Assembly (NCBI GenBank): GCA_003279685.1
Contig: QCHA01000001.1
Span: 62,001 to 126,000 of the forward strand
Direction: 5' to 3'
From: Pelagibacteraceae bacterium AG-390-L03
GTDB taxonomy: Bacteria; Pseudomonadota; Alphaproteobacteria; Pelagibacterales; Pelagibacteraceae
Length of the DNA stretch: 64,000 nt
This document shows, piece after piece, positions 24,701-32,679 of this stretch (the first letter of the stretch is position 1; each line of letters starts with the position of its first letter). Below the pieces are notes generated by a model, which was not told the DNA's origin, did no database searches, and saw only the letters and a list, made by a program, of their open reading frames with translations. A program made the position numbers and the translations under genes.

Positions 24701-26023
24701 CTATTTTGAACCAACACAGACATTATCAAGACACATATAATCTTTCAATTTATCAAGTTTTTCTCTTTCAACAAAACCTTCCCATATTGGTCTTGATTTG
24801 AGATGATATGATAAATTGCCTGCATTCCACTCATTTCCATAAACTACATTTATTTTAGAATTAAATTGTTGATCCCATGCATATTGAGTTTTTATAGCAA
24901 TTTCTTTACCTGGATAATCCGTTCTTTTGTCATCTTTTGATATTGAGACGTACGCATAAAGTATAGGTGATAAAAAGAATAAAAAGATAAATCCAACCAT
25001 AAACGGTTTCAACTTTTTGATATTTATTTGAGCTTGAAATAAATAGACAAATAAAGTCCCAAAAAATAAATAAAACGGTGTCATCCACATTGTTCTTATC
25101 TTAGAACCAGTAACGGCAGATGTTAGAAACATCAATATGATTGGGAGAACATTGATAGCTAATAAAAAAAGTAGCTTCTTATCTTTAAAATTAAACTTAT
25201 ATTTTATTTTTTTAACCAGTAACCAAACCAAAATTAAGAATGGAATAAGTAACACAATTTGTTTTATTAAAAAAATAAGTGGAAATTTTATATGATTAAT
25301 TAAACTAGATTGCTCTAATCCAGTTCTAGCAAGTCCATAAGTTATAGTAATAAATTCATTGTTATTTAACCAAATTAGATGAGGCACCAATGCAATTAAA
25401 AATACTTCAAGAGTTATCAAGTATTTAAAATCAAATTTTCTTTTTTTTTTAATAAAAATTAAGTAAATAAATAGAAGATCAATTGAAGCTAAAAGATAGA
25501 TAAATAAATATTTTGATAAAAAGCCAAAAGCAGCAAACAATCCAACTAAAAAACAATCAGTAAATTTTATCTCTCTACTGTCATAAATTTTCCAAGAAAA
25601 ATATACTGTTAATGACCAAAAAGGTAACTGACATATATTTACGTTAAATTCAGGGGTAGTGAAATTATAAAAATAAATTGATTCAATTAACAATAAAGAG
25701 ATTAAACCTAATAAGTCATTATTAAAAATTTCTTTAGAAAATTTAAATACATAATAAAAAGAAATAAGCACAAAAATTTGACTAAGCAAGTAGTATGCCC
25801 AGTCTTGAGATCCAAAAATTTGAAAGAAAACTTCTGGAAAGAAAGCGCTCATTGGAGGATGCTTATTAAATCCCCAATCTAAATTACTTCCCCAGGCTAA
25901 AGCCTCAATGGTATCTAAAGGTAAATTATGATTTGTTAAGTATGGAACTAAAGTCCAGAATATAAGATGAGATATAATAAAAATATAATAAATATTATTT
26001 ATATTTCTCGTATTATTAGTCAT
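24701..26023 (-). CDS. GT39-type membrane glycosyltransferase (ArnT/PMT-like)
   Basis: About 440 aa from the ATG at 26023. An ATG at 26092 would add 23 residues but would run into the dksA promoter, so I prefer the shorter form, starting MTNNTRNINN. Around ten membrane segments are visible. The first periplasmic loop carries LDTIEALAWGSNLDWGFNKHPPM, containing the acidic residue and HPP motif of the PMT_2 (GT39/GT83) family. The enzyme would transfer a sugar from a lipid carrier made by the adjoining GT2 protein to lipid A, a glycan or a protein at the outer face of the inner membrane. Target is unknown. Confidence 0.75.
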   Translation of the reverse strand: MTNNTRNINNIYYIFIISHLIFWTLVPYLTNHNLPLDTIEALAWGSNLDWGFNKHPPMSAFFPEVFFQIFGSQDWAYYLLSQIFVLISFYYVFKFSKEIFNNDLLGLISLLLIESIYFYNFTTPEFNVNICQLPFWSLTVYFSWKIYDSREIKFTDCFLVGLFAAFGFLSKYLFIYLLASIDLLFIYLIFIKKKRKFDFKYLITLEVFLIALVPHLIWLNNNEFITITYGLARTGLEQSSLINHIKFPLIFLIKQIVLLIPFLILVWLLVKKIKYKFNFKDKKLLFLLAINVLPIILMFLTSAVTGSKIRTMWMTPFYLFFGTLFVYLFQAQINIKKLKPFMVGFIFLFFLSPILYAYVSISKDDKRTDYPGKEIAIKTQYAWDQQFNSKINVVYGNEWNAGNLSYHLKSRPIWEGFVEREKLDKLKDYMCLDNVCVGSK

Positions 26024-26052
26024 TAATAAATATTTATAACAATTAGGCTTGC

Positions 26053-26080
26053 TTGACACCCCTAATTTGCTGAATATACT
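26053..26080 (+). promoter_or_regulatory. Near-consensus sigma70 promoter of dksA
   Basis: TTGACA at 26053-26058, a 16-nt spacer, then TATACT at 26075-26080. Initiation a few bases downstream would leave a leader of only about 15 nt before the dksA ATG at 26102. This is the best-formed promoter I see in the window. Confidence 0.8.
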
Positions 26081-26101
26081 CCGAAAATTCAAATTTAAAC
26101 T

Positions 26102-26623
26102 ATGCCAAAGACTACTAAAGTTAAAAAAAAAGTTTCAAAGCCAAAAACAAAAGTTGTAAAAGCAAAGCCTAAAACTGCAAGTAAAACTAAAACTGCTCCT
26201 AAAGCTCCTATAAAAATTTCAAAAACTTACATTCCAAAAGAGACTGAAAAATATATGTGTGAAAAACATAAAGTATTTTTTAGAATGAGATTAACAGAGT
26301 GGAAAAAAGAATTAGTTAAAGCTAATAATGAAGCGCTTTATTTTGGAAGTATGGACGACAATAGTATTTCTGCAGATGTGGTGGATCAAGCAAGCTCATA
26401 CACAGATAAAAATGTTGAAATGAAAGCAATTAACAGACAAATTAAATTAATTTCTGAAATTGATAAAGCACTAGCTAGAATTAGAGAGGATATTTATGGT
26501 TACTGCTTAGATACAGCTGAGCCAATTGGATTAAAAAGATTAATTGCGAGACCTGTTGCAAAATACACTATTGCAGCTCAAGAAAAGCATGAGAAAAATG
26601 AAAAAGTTCATGCTGATGATTAA
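26102..26623 (+). CDS. dksA: DksA/TraR family RNA polymerase-binding regulator
   Basis: 173 aa. A Lys/Ala/Pro-rich tail (1-42) precedes the DksA body. The coiled coil runs about 45-125 with the tip motif D-x-x-D-x-A at Asp92-Ala97 (DVVDQA), the residues that reach into the polymerase secondary channel. The globular part RIREDIYGYCLDTAEPIGLK normally holds a four-Cys zinc finger, but only Cys134 remains, and the last pair is replaced in the RPVAKYTIAAQEKH segment. Alphaproteobacterial DksA proteins often show this zinc-free form. It should mediate the ppGpp-linked starvation response. A strong promoter lies directly upstream. Confidence 0.9.
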   Translation: MPKTTKVKKKVSKPKTKVVKAKPKTASKTKTAPKAPIKISKTYIPKETEKYMCEKHKVFFRMRLTEWKKELVKANNEALYFGSMDDNSISADVVDQASSYTDKNVEMKAINRQIKLISEIDKALARIREDIYGYCLDTAEPIGLKRLIARPVAKYTIAAQEKHEKNEKVHADD

Positions 26624-26631
26624 TTAAAAAG

Positions 26632-26748
26632 ATGAAAAAGAAAAATTCAAGACGAAACTCAATTTCTTTTCTTTTTGCTAAAAAATATATTTATATTTAT
26701 TATCCCATGATCTGGATAGTTCTGTTATTATATGTATTTACTAGATGA
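26632..26748 (+). CDS. Small basic membrane peptide, 38 aa
   Basis: Starts 8 nt behind dksA. The product begins MKKKNSRRNSISFLFAKK and ends with one hydrophobic segment (IYIYYPMIWIVLLLYVFTR). A strongly basic start followed by a single span suggests a small inner-membrane protein with its N-terminus inside. Its stop overlaps the start of the next small ORF (ATGA). I know no family. Short, but coupling to the next ORF and the lack of other content in this gap support it. Confidence 0.5.
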   Translation: MKKKNSRRNSISFLFAKKYIYIYYPMIWIVLLLYVFTR

Positions 26749-26843
26749 ATAAAAAATTAATACTAATCATTGTTATTGTGCTAGCTATCGAATTATCAGG
26801 AAATGGTATTTTGACTTCTTTTTACAAATTACTTGGTAATTAA
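26745..26843 (+). CDS. Small hydrophobic peptide, 32 aa
   Basis: Begins MNKKLILIIVIVLAIELSGN and ends TSFYKLLGN. It overlaps the preceding small ORF by ATGA and ends 17 nt before the convergent ehuA stop. One membrane segment or an uncleaved signal sequence. No family recognised; it is supported by the overlap and by filling the gap exactly. Confidence 0.42.
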   Translation: MNKKLILIIVIVLAIELSGNGILTSFYKLLGN

Positions 26844-26860
26844 TAATCTAATTTGATTTT

Positions 26861-27649
26861 TTAATTTGCATCAAGCACTGCATGTAAAAATTGCTTAGTT
26901 CGATCATTTTGGGGATCCCCAAATAATTTTTCTGGTGGACCTTGCTCAAAAATTTTACCTTCATTAAAAAAACAAACTCTATCAGATATCTCTCTAGCAA
27001 ATCCCATTTGATGAGTTACCATTATCATTGTTAAATTATGTTCTTTGTTCAAAGATCTAATTACATTTAAAACCTCACCAACAACTTCGGGATCTAATGC
27101 AGATGTAATTTCATCTAACAACATAACCTTTGGTCTCATTGCTAGTGCTCTTGCAATAGCAACACGTTGTTGCTGACCACCAGAAAGTCTACTTGGGTGT
27201 TCGTCTTTTTTATCGGATAAGCCAACCAGTTCTAATAAATCAAGTGCTCTTTGTTCAGCTTCATCTTTCTTCATGCCTAAAACTTCTATTGGTGCTTCAA
27301 CACAGTTTTGCAAAGCTGTCATATGAGGAAAAAGGTTAAATTGTTGGAACACCATTCCTATTTTAGATCTTCTTCCCCTTAAATATTTTTCACTTGCTTC
27401 AACCATCTGTCCATTAACTTCCATGTGTGTCAAAGGTTCGTTATCAAGATGTATTACACCTTGATTTATTTTTTCTAACGTCATCAATACTCTTAAAACA
27501 GTAGTTTTTCCTGAACCAGATGGTCCAATTATTGAAACCATTTCATTTTTTTTAATTTCTAAATTCAATTTATCCAGAACAACTAGATCTCCGTATTGTT
27601 TAGTTACATCTGAAAAATTAACAATGATATCTGAGGAATTTTTTTCCAT
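26861..27649 (-). CDS. ehuA: Polar amino acid-type ABC transporter ATPase (Ehu-like)
   Basis: 262 aa. Walker A is GPSGSGKTT (42-50), the Q-loop lies in FQQFNLF, the signature is LSGGQQQR (155-162), Walker B is VMLLDE (175-180) and the switch His is in MVTHQMGF. This is the HisP/GlnQ subfamily serving polar amino acids and compatible solutes. It follows two permease genes with 1-nt gaps and completes an EhuBCDA-like set. An N-terminal extension and the loop [19 protein letters not shown] are typical of Ehu/Aap-type ATPases. The ectoine assignment rests on overall resemblance and is moderate. Confidence 0.85.
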   Translation of the reverse strand: MEKNSSDIIVNFSDVTKQYGDLVVLDKLNLEIKKNEMVSIIGPSGSGKTTVLRVLMTLEKINQGVIHLDNEPLTHMEVNGQMVEASEKYLRGRRSKIGMVFQQFNLFPHMTALQNCVEAPIEVLGMKKDEAEQRALDLLELVGLSDKKDEHPSRLSGGQQQRVAIARALAMRPKVMLLDEITSALDPEVVGEVLNVIRSLNKEHNLTMIMVTHQMGFAREISDRVCFFNEGKIFEQGPPEKLFGDPQNDRTKQFLHAVLDAN

Positions 27650-27650
27650 A

Positions 27651-28337
27651 TTAAAGTTGTTCTTTTTTTATTTTTCCTTGAGCTAGATTAACATTTTTTT
27701 CAATTTTTCTAATCCATATTGCTGCAGGAATTGATAACATTAAAAATATTATTCCTACTATAGTGTATGGTTCTAAATATCGGTAGTGGTAACCTCCAAC
27801 TGCTGTTGCTGCATGAAATAATTCTGCAACACCAATTGTTGATAATAATGGGGTATCTTTAAAAATCCCAACCAAATAATTTCCCATTCCTGGGATAGCA
27901 ATTGGAAATGCTTGGGGTAAAACTATTTTTCTATAAGTATAAAATGTAGAAAAATTTAAAGCTCTACAGGCTTCCCACTGAGTTTTTGGAACCCCTTCTA
28001 AAGCTCCTCTATACACTTCTGATAAATAAGTCCCAAAATGAAGACCAATAGTTATCATCCCGCAAACCCAAGCAGATAAAGTGATACCAAATTGAGGCAG
28101 TACAAAATAAACAAAAAATAGTTGGATTAACAAAGGTGTTGATCTAATAAATTCAACAATTTCCCTATTAATTATATTAACTATTTTAATTGGGGTTCTT
28201 TGACCTAATAAAAATAATAAACCAACAATTGCAGCAATTGCGTAACCAATTCCTGCAGCTAAAATTGTATTTAAAGTTGCTAATAACATTTGAGGCAATA
28301 TCTCAATTGCAAAATCCCATCTCCATTCTGCATTCAT
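27651..28337 (-). CDS. ehuD: ABC transporter permease, His/Glu/Gln/Arg type (EhuD-like)
   Basis: 228 aa with about five membrane segments. The EAA loop that docks onto the ATPase is visible as [42 protein letters not shown] is the typical start of the domain in polar amino acid permeases. It pairs with the neighbouring permease, 1 nt away, to form a heterodimeric pore. It acts in the inner membrane to import the ligand delivered by the binding protein encoded upstream at 29085-29930. Confidence 0.83.
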   Translation of the reverse strand: MNAEWRWDFAIEILPQMLLATLNTILAAGIGYAIAAIVGLLFLLGQRTPIKIVNIINREIVEFIRSTPLLIQLFFVYFVLPQFGITLSAWVCGMITIGLHFGTYLSEVYRGALEGVPKTQWEACRALNFSTFYTYRKIVLPQAFPIAIPGMGNYLVGIFKDTPLLSTIGVAELFHAATAVGGYHYRYLEPYTIVGIIFLMLSIPAAIWIRKIEKNVNLAQGKIKKEQL

Positions 28338-28338
28338 G

Positions 28339-29010
28339 TTATTTTACTTCCTTTCCTACTTTTCTTGCAGCTAAAACTTCTAACCATCGTAAAAATGGGA
28401 CAAGAAAAAATCTTGAAATTATATAATAAATCAAAAGTGCAGTTCCAAAACATTGTGCTGAAAGCCATGTAATAGAATTTATTTGTTTAGCTTCAAATGT
28501 TAAATCAACTACTGTCACTAGGGCAACTAAAGCAGTAGCTTTTAAAAGTTCTACTGTTAAGTTTGCAGCAGGTGGTAATATAATTGGAAATATTTGTGGT
28601 ATAATAATTTTTCTCATTCTTTTAGCAGGAGTAAAATTTAGAGCAAAGGCACCTTCCCATTGTCCCTTTGGAACTGCAAGCACACCACCTCTAACTATTT
28701 CAGCTCCATAGGCACCAAAGTTCATTCCTATTGCAACAACACCAGCAGTAAAAGCTTCTAGTGTTAAACCGAAAAAAGGTAACACGTAATAGAACCAAAA
28801 TAATTGTACCAATAAAGATGTGCCTCTAAAAAATTCAATATAAACTGTAGCTGTTCCTTGAATTATTGGATTTTTTGATAAACGCATCAATCCAAATATT
28901 AATGAGATAATTACATACAGAATAGTTGCGCAGATTAATACTTTAATTGTCGTAACTGTTCCCAGTAACATGGTTGGACCATGTTCTGTTAAAAATGCAA
29001 AATAACTCAC
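28339..29010 (-). CDS. ehuC: ABC transporter permease, His/Glu/Gln/Arg type (EhuC-like)
   Basis: 223 aa with about five membrane segments, YIEFFRGTSLLVQLFWFYY, and the EAA loop WEGAFALNFTPAKRMRKIIIPQIFP. It is the first membrane subunit behind the binding-protein gene and is separated from it by a strong hairpin terminator, so it should be expressed at a fraction of the binding-protein level. Gene order binding protein, permease, permease, ATPase matches ehuBCDA. Confidence 0.83.
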   Translation of the reverse strand: MSYFAFLTEHGPTMLLGTVTTIKVLICATILYVIISLIFGLMRLSKNPIIQGTATVYIEFFRGTSLLVQLFWFYYVLPFFGLTLEAFTAGVVAIGMNFGAYGAEIVRGGVLAVPKGQWEGAFALNFTPAKRMRKIIIPQIFPIILPPAANLTVELLKATALVALVTVVDLTFEAKQINSITWLSAQCFGTALLIYYIISRFFLVPFLRWLEVLAARKVGKEVK

Positions 29011-29029
29011 TATAATACCTTAGTTATTA

Positions 29030-29065
29030 AAAAAAAATCAGGCGACGAATTTTTGTCGCCTGATT
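29030..29065 (-). terminator. Strong intrinsic terminator/attenuator behind ehuB
   Basis: A perfect 11-bp stem, AATCAGGCGAC (29036-29046) with GTCGCCTGATT (29055-29065), and an 8-nt loop. On the minus strand it is followed by eight or nine T residues. It lies inside the transport operon, between the binding protein and the first permease, and should cut most transcripts short. Confidence 0.88.
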
Positions 29066-29084
29066 AAATTTAAATTTAATATAT

Positions 29085-29930
29085 TTATTTAGTAGAACAA
29101 GCCCACTCGGTAGTCATTTCAGGAGGAGGTAATTGAGCTCTATCATAGCCATACTTACCAGCTCTTTCTAACATTTTACTCGGGTTTGCTAAAACTTTTG
29201 CTAATGCAGCGTTGAAGTTATCTCTAAACTCAGTATCAGTTTTTCTAAAACCAATTCCAACTACGTTTACAGTTTCCATGGGCATTAACTTAGGATCTGT
29301 TACCTCAAATGCACCGTTAGTTTTTTCTTCATGCTCTTTAGCACCAAAGAAAGTTTGAACAGCAACGTCGGCTCTACCTGCTTTCATAGCAGCTAAAATT
29401 CCAACTTCACCTTCTACTAATAACATTTGGCTATCGGGTACACCAAACTTTTTAGCAGCTTCAACTGTATTAAAACCAGCACCAGTTACAAGTTTTGCAC
29501 CTGTGCTAATTACATCAGCATAGTTGTTAATATTTTTTGGATTTCCTTTTGGCACTAACATTGCATCACCAAATACACCTATTGGGTCTGAAAAATTAAT
29601 GTTGGCACATCTACTTTTTAGAATATACATACCACCAGTAATCATATCTGATCTGTTAGCATTAATTCCTGGAATTAATCCTGACCATTCAAATACTTTA
29701 GTTTCATGCTCAGTAATTCCCATTTCTTCAAGAACTGTCAAAGCAATCATGTTAACAAAACCTAAAGCTTCACCGTTATCGCCAGCGTATGCCCAAGGAA
29801 CTGCTGTACCAAATCCAAGTCTTAACTTATGTCCATCTTTTAGTTTGTCAGTTAACGTTGCCGCATTAACAGTCGCAACACTAAAAAGAATAATAAGAAA
29901 AACTGAAAGTGACTTAATTAATTTTTTCAT
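29085..29930 (-). CDS. ehuB: Polar solute ABC transporter binding protein (EhuB-like)
   Basis: 281 aa; Sec signal peptide 1-23 (TVNA-AT). Family 3 periplasmic binding protein with KLRLGFGTAVPWAY at the start, ITGGMYILKSRCANINFSDP and GRADVAVQTFFGAKEHE in the second lobe, ending CSTK. SRCANINFSDP resembles the MFITPxRCxxVxFSxP pattern of ectoine/hydroxyectoine proteins. A strong GAGGAG ribosome site precedes the ATG. Together with the adjacent PhyH dioxygenase and MocA-type dehydrogenases, uptake of an osmolyte or cyclic amino acid is plausible. Substrate is an inference. Confidence 0.78.
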   Translation of the reverse strand: MKKLIKSLSVFLIILFSVATVNAATLTDKLKDGHKLRLGFGTAVPWAYAGDNGEALGFVNMIALTVLEEMGITEHETKVFEWSGLIPGINANRSDMITGGMYILKSRCANINFSDPIGVFGDAMLVPKGNPKNINNYADVISTGAKLVTGAGFNTVEAAKKFGVPDSQMLLVEGEVGILAAMKAGRADVAVQTFFGAKEHEEKTNGAFEVTDPKLMPMETVNVVGIGFRKTDTEFRDNFNAALAKVLANPSKMLERAGKYGYDRAQLPPPEMTTEWACSTK

Positions 29931-30032
29931 TATTTCTCCTCTTTGTTAAATAATAAGAAATAAGTTAACAAGATTCATGGTTTGATGCAAATAATCTAAA
30001 AAGATAAGATCAACTTATAATTGAATTTTTAA

Positions 30033-30818
30033 TTATAGCTCTATTTTGTTTCCAATATTTATTTCACCATCATCTAGTGCAGTTAAATAAATACCCATAT
30101 CAAAATGATTATAATTTTTTTTTAATAATTGAAGTAAGTTAAATGAATTATCATCCGTTTTGGGTTTTAAATTTATAGCGACACATCTTGGAATATTTTT
30201 TTCAACTTTAAACGAAACATTATTTATTTTAATAGTTTTTCCAATCCAATCTCTCTCTTTCCAAGGCTCAACTCCATCGATACAAATATTTCCTCTAAAT
30301 ATTGAAGTCTCAATCTTCTTATTAGTTTTGTTCTCAAAATCATTGATGCTTTGAGTATTTAAAAGTGAGACTGAATTAACAAAATCTACTTTTTTTGAAA
30401 TAGAAGTGTCAAAAAAAGGAAAGGCATCATTTTTCATTAAAACAATTGGTTGTTTTAAAGAGCTTTCTAATTCTGAAATTTTATTTGAAAGCGCTTCTCT
30501 TTCACTTAATTGATTTATATCAATAGATAAAATTTCTTTATCTTTAATAATGAAAGTTAATTTTTTATCTTTGAATTCAAAATTATATTTATTCAAAGCT
30601 GGTGAATTTTTAAGTGTTAAAATTTTATTCCATTTTCCTTTTCTTTCATCTGGACTTTTTTCAAATAACTTTGCCTGATCTTGATCTAAACCTGTGGCAA
30701 ATGCAAAAATTCTATCTCCAATAATTCCAATATTTTTTTTAATGCTACACTTTTCCATTGATTGAAATGAAACAGATTTGACTGGACAATAATTTATTGA
30801 AGTAATTTCTACGCTCAT
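30033..30818 (-). CDS. MOSC domain protein with N-terminal beta-barrel
   Basis: 261 aa. The N-terminal MOSC_N barrel (about 1-100) starts VEITSINYCPVKSVSF and has IGIIGDRIFAF. The MOSC domain (about 120-260) carries FRGNICIDGVEPWKERDWIGK and IPRCVAINL, whose Cys corresponds to the molybdenum-cofactor-binding Cys of the family. Members are molybdenum-dependent reductases (YcbX/mARC-like) or sulfur carriers. No 2Fe-2S domain is attached. It diverges from the PhyH gene with only 19 nt between the two ATGs. Confidence 0.82.
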   Translation of the reverse strand: MSVEITSINYCPVKSVSFQSMEKCSIKKNIGIIGDRIFAFATGLDQDQAKLFEKSPDERKGKWNKILTLKNSPALNKYNFEFKDKKLTFIIKDKEILSIDINQLSEREALSNKISELESSLKQPIVLMKNDAFPFFDTSISKKVDFVNSVSLLNTQSINDFENKTNKKIETSIFRGNICIDGVEPWKERDWIGKTIKINNVSFKVEKNIPRCVAINLKPKTDDNSFNLLQLLKKNYNHFDMGIYLTALDDGEINIGNKIEL

Positions 30819-30837
30819 ATAAAGTTTTTAAAATAAT

Positions 30838-31665
30838 ATGACTTATCTTTCATCAAATCAACTTAAACAATATGAAGATGAAGGGTTTGTTTCTCCAATT
30901 AATATTTTTTCAAAAGATAAGGCAAAACAAATTAGAGATGAAATTGAATTGATCGAAAAGGAAATGCCAGGTGAGTTAGAAAAATCTGGTAGATATAATG
31001 CTCATTTAATTTCACCTTTATTAGATGAAGTTACACATAACCCTAAAATATTAAATGCTGTTGAAAGTTTAATTGGCGAAAATATACTAGTGTGTGGAAC
31101 AACTCTTTTTATAAAAAATCCAAACGAAAAAGGTTTTGTTAGTTATCACCAAGATGCTAAATACATTGGATTAGAGCCACTCAACTGGGTTACTGCATGG
31201 GTTGCAATAACTGACTCTAATGAGCACAATGGTTGTATGAGAATGTGGGCAGGCTCCCATAAGGATAATCTTAAAAAACATGATCAAAAATTTAATGAAG
31301 GAAATCTATTAACAAGAGGACAAACAGTAAAGAATGTGCCTAAAGATGAAACAACACCATTAATTTTAACTGCTGGCCAAATGTCTTTGCATCATCCAAC
31401 TGTAGTTCATGGATCGGATCTAAATAAAAGTGACGATAGAAGAATAGGATTTGTAATACAAAGCTACATAGGAAGTAATATCAAACAAGTTCTAGGAAAA
31501 AATGGTGTTCAAATAGCTAGAGGAAAAGATGAATATAATTTTCATGAAACAATTGGAAGACCTAAATCATTGATGGATAAAAAAGATCTTAAAATAAAAA
31601 AACAAGAAAATGACAATCTTCAAGAAATTTTTTATAAAGGATCCTCAAAAAAAGGAACTTACTAG
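30838..31665 (+). CDS. Phytanoyl-CoA dioxygenase (PhyH) family Fe(II)/2-oxoglutarate oxygenase
   Basis: 275 aa. The iron triad is His104-x-Asp106 (SYHQDAKYIG) and His191 (PTVVHGSD); Arg201/202 binds 2-oxoglutarate (DDRRIGFV). The family includes ectoine hydroxylase and enzymes that oxidise small metabolites. It is 3 nt upstream of the first Gfo/Idh/MocA gene and near the Ehu-like transporter, so hydroxylation of an imported solute followed by oxidation is a reasonable pathway. It lacks the specific ectoine-hydroxylase signature as far as I can judge, so the substrate is left open. Confidence 0.82.
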   Translation: MTYLSSNQLKQYEDEGFVSPINIFSKDKAKQIRDEIELIEKEMPGELEKSGRYNAHLISPLLDEVTHNPKILNAVESLIGENILVCGTTLFIKNPNEKGFVSYHQDAKYIGLEPLNWVTAWVAITDSNEHNGCMRMWAGSHKDNLKKHDQKFNEGNLLTRGQTVKNVPKDETTPLILTAGQMSLHHPTVVHGSDLNKSDDRRIGFVIQSYIGSNIKQVLGKNGVQIARGKDEYNFHETIGRPKSLMDKKDLKIKKQENDNLQEIFYKGSSKKGTY

Positions 31666-31668
31666 TTT

Positions 31669-32679
31669 ATGAAAAGATCTTTAAATTTAGCAGTATTAGG
31701 AATTGATCATGGACATATATTTGACATGCTAGATGAAATGATCAAAGAAGATTGTAATTGCAATTATTTTTGGACAGAAGGTTTCCCCTTAACATTAAAT
31801 GAATTTAACAAAAAGTATCCAAATATAAAAAGAGTAGAAAATAAAAGTGATATTTTAAAAGATAATTCAATAGATATGGTTTTAATCTCTTCTGTCCCTA
31901 AAGATAGAGCGGACCTTTCAATTGAGGTGTTAAATTCAGGTAAAGATGTAATGGTAGATAAACCAGGATGCACCACATTAAATCAACTAGAAGATTTAAA
32001 ACGAACAGTAAAAGAAACGGGTAAAATTTGGTCAGTAAATTTCTCAGAACGATTTCATGTAGCAGCTGTGGCTAAAGCTGAAGAGCTAGTTGTAGAGGGT
32101 AAAATTGGTAAAGTTAAACAAACCATTGGTACTGGTCCTCACAGACAAGGAAATTATGAAAGACCAGATTGGTTTTATGATCGTCAGAGCTATGGTGGGA
32201 TAATTACAGATATAGGCTCTCATCAAATTCATCAATTTTTAGTATTTACAAATTCTAATGAAGCTAAAATCAATCACGCACTTGTGGAGAACACAACAAA
32301 ACTGGACAAATCTGGCTTCCAAGATTTTGGTGAAGTTAATCTTACTGGAAATAGTGGTCATGGATACATTCGATTAGATTGGTTTACCCCAGATGCACTT
32401 CCAACTTGGGGAGATGGAAGATTATTAATATTAGGCGATAAAGGCTTTATTGAAATTAGAAAGTATACAGATCTAGCAAAATCTGACACTGGGAATCATT
32501 TATATTATGCAAACAATGAAGAAGTAAAACATATAGATTGTAGTGATGTTAAGCTTCCATATTTTAGAAATTTAATTAATGATGTATTAGATAGAACTGA
32601 GTCAGCTTGTTCTCAAGAACTTACCTATTTAACAATGGAACTTGCAATTAAAGCTCAAGAAATAGCAGAAAAAAAATGA
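31669..32679 (+). CDS. Gfo/Idh/MocA family oxidoreductase (1)
   Basis: 336 aa. The N-terminal Rossmann domain begins LNLAVLGIDHGHIFDML, a variant of the glycine-rich loop. The E-K-P motif of the family appears as VDKPG near residue 100. The C-terminal substrate domain has FYDRQSYGGIITDIGSHQIHQFL, where Asp and His match the catalytic D-x-x-x-H. Such enzymes oxidise or epimerise sugars, inositols and related alcohols with NAD(P). Start follows the PhyH stop by 3 nt; overlaps the next gene by ATGA. Confidence 0.83.
   Translation: MKRSLNLAVLGIDHGHIFDMLDEMIKEDCNCNYFWTEGFPLTLNEFNKKYPNIKRVENKSDILKDNSIDMVLISSVPKDRADLSIEVLNSGKDVMVDKPGCTTLNQLEDLKRTVKETGKIWSVNFSERFHVAAVAKAEELVVEGKIGKVKQTIGTGPHRQGNYERPDWFYDRQSYGGIITDIGSHQIHQFLVFTNSNEAKINHALVENTTKLDKSGFQDFGEVNLTGNSGHGYIRLDWFTPDALPTWGDGRLLILGDKGFIEIRKYTDLAKSDTGNHLYYANNEEVKHIDCSDVKLPYFRNLINDVLDRTESACSQELTYLTMELAIKAQEIAEKK

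Noticed and set aside
26024-26092. N-terminal 23-residue extension of the GT39-type transferase
   Set aside because: It would overlap the near-consensus dksA promoter and adds residues unlike the family start.
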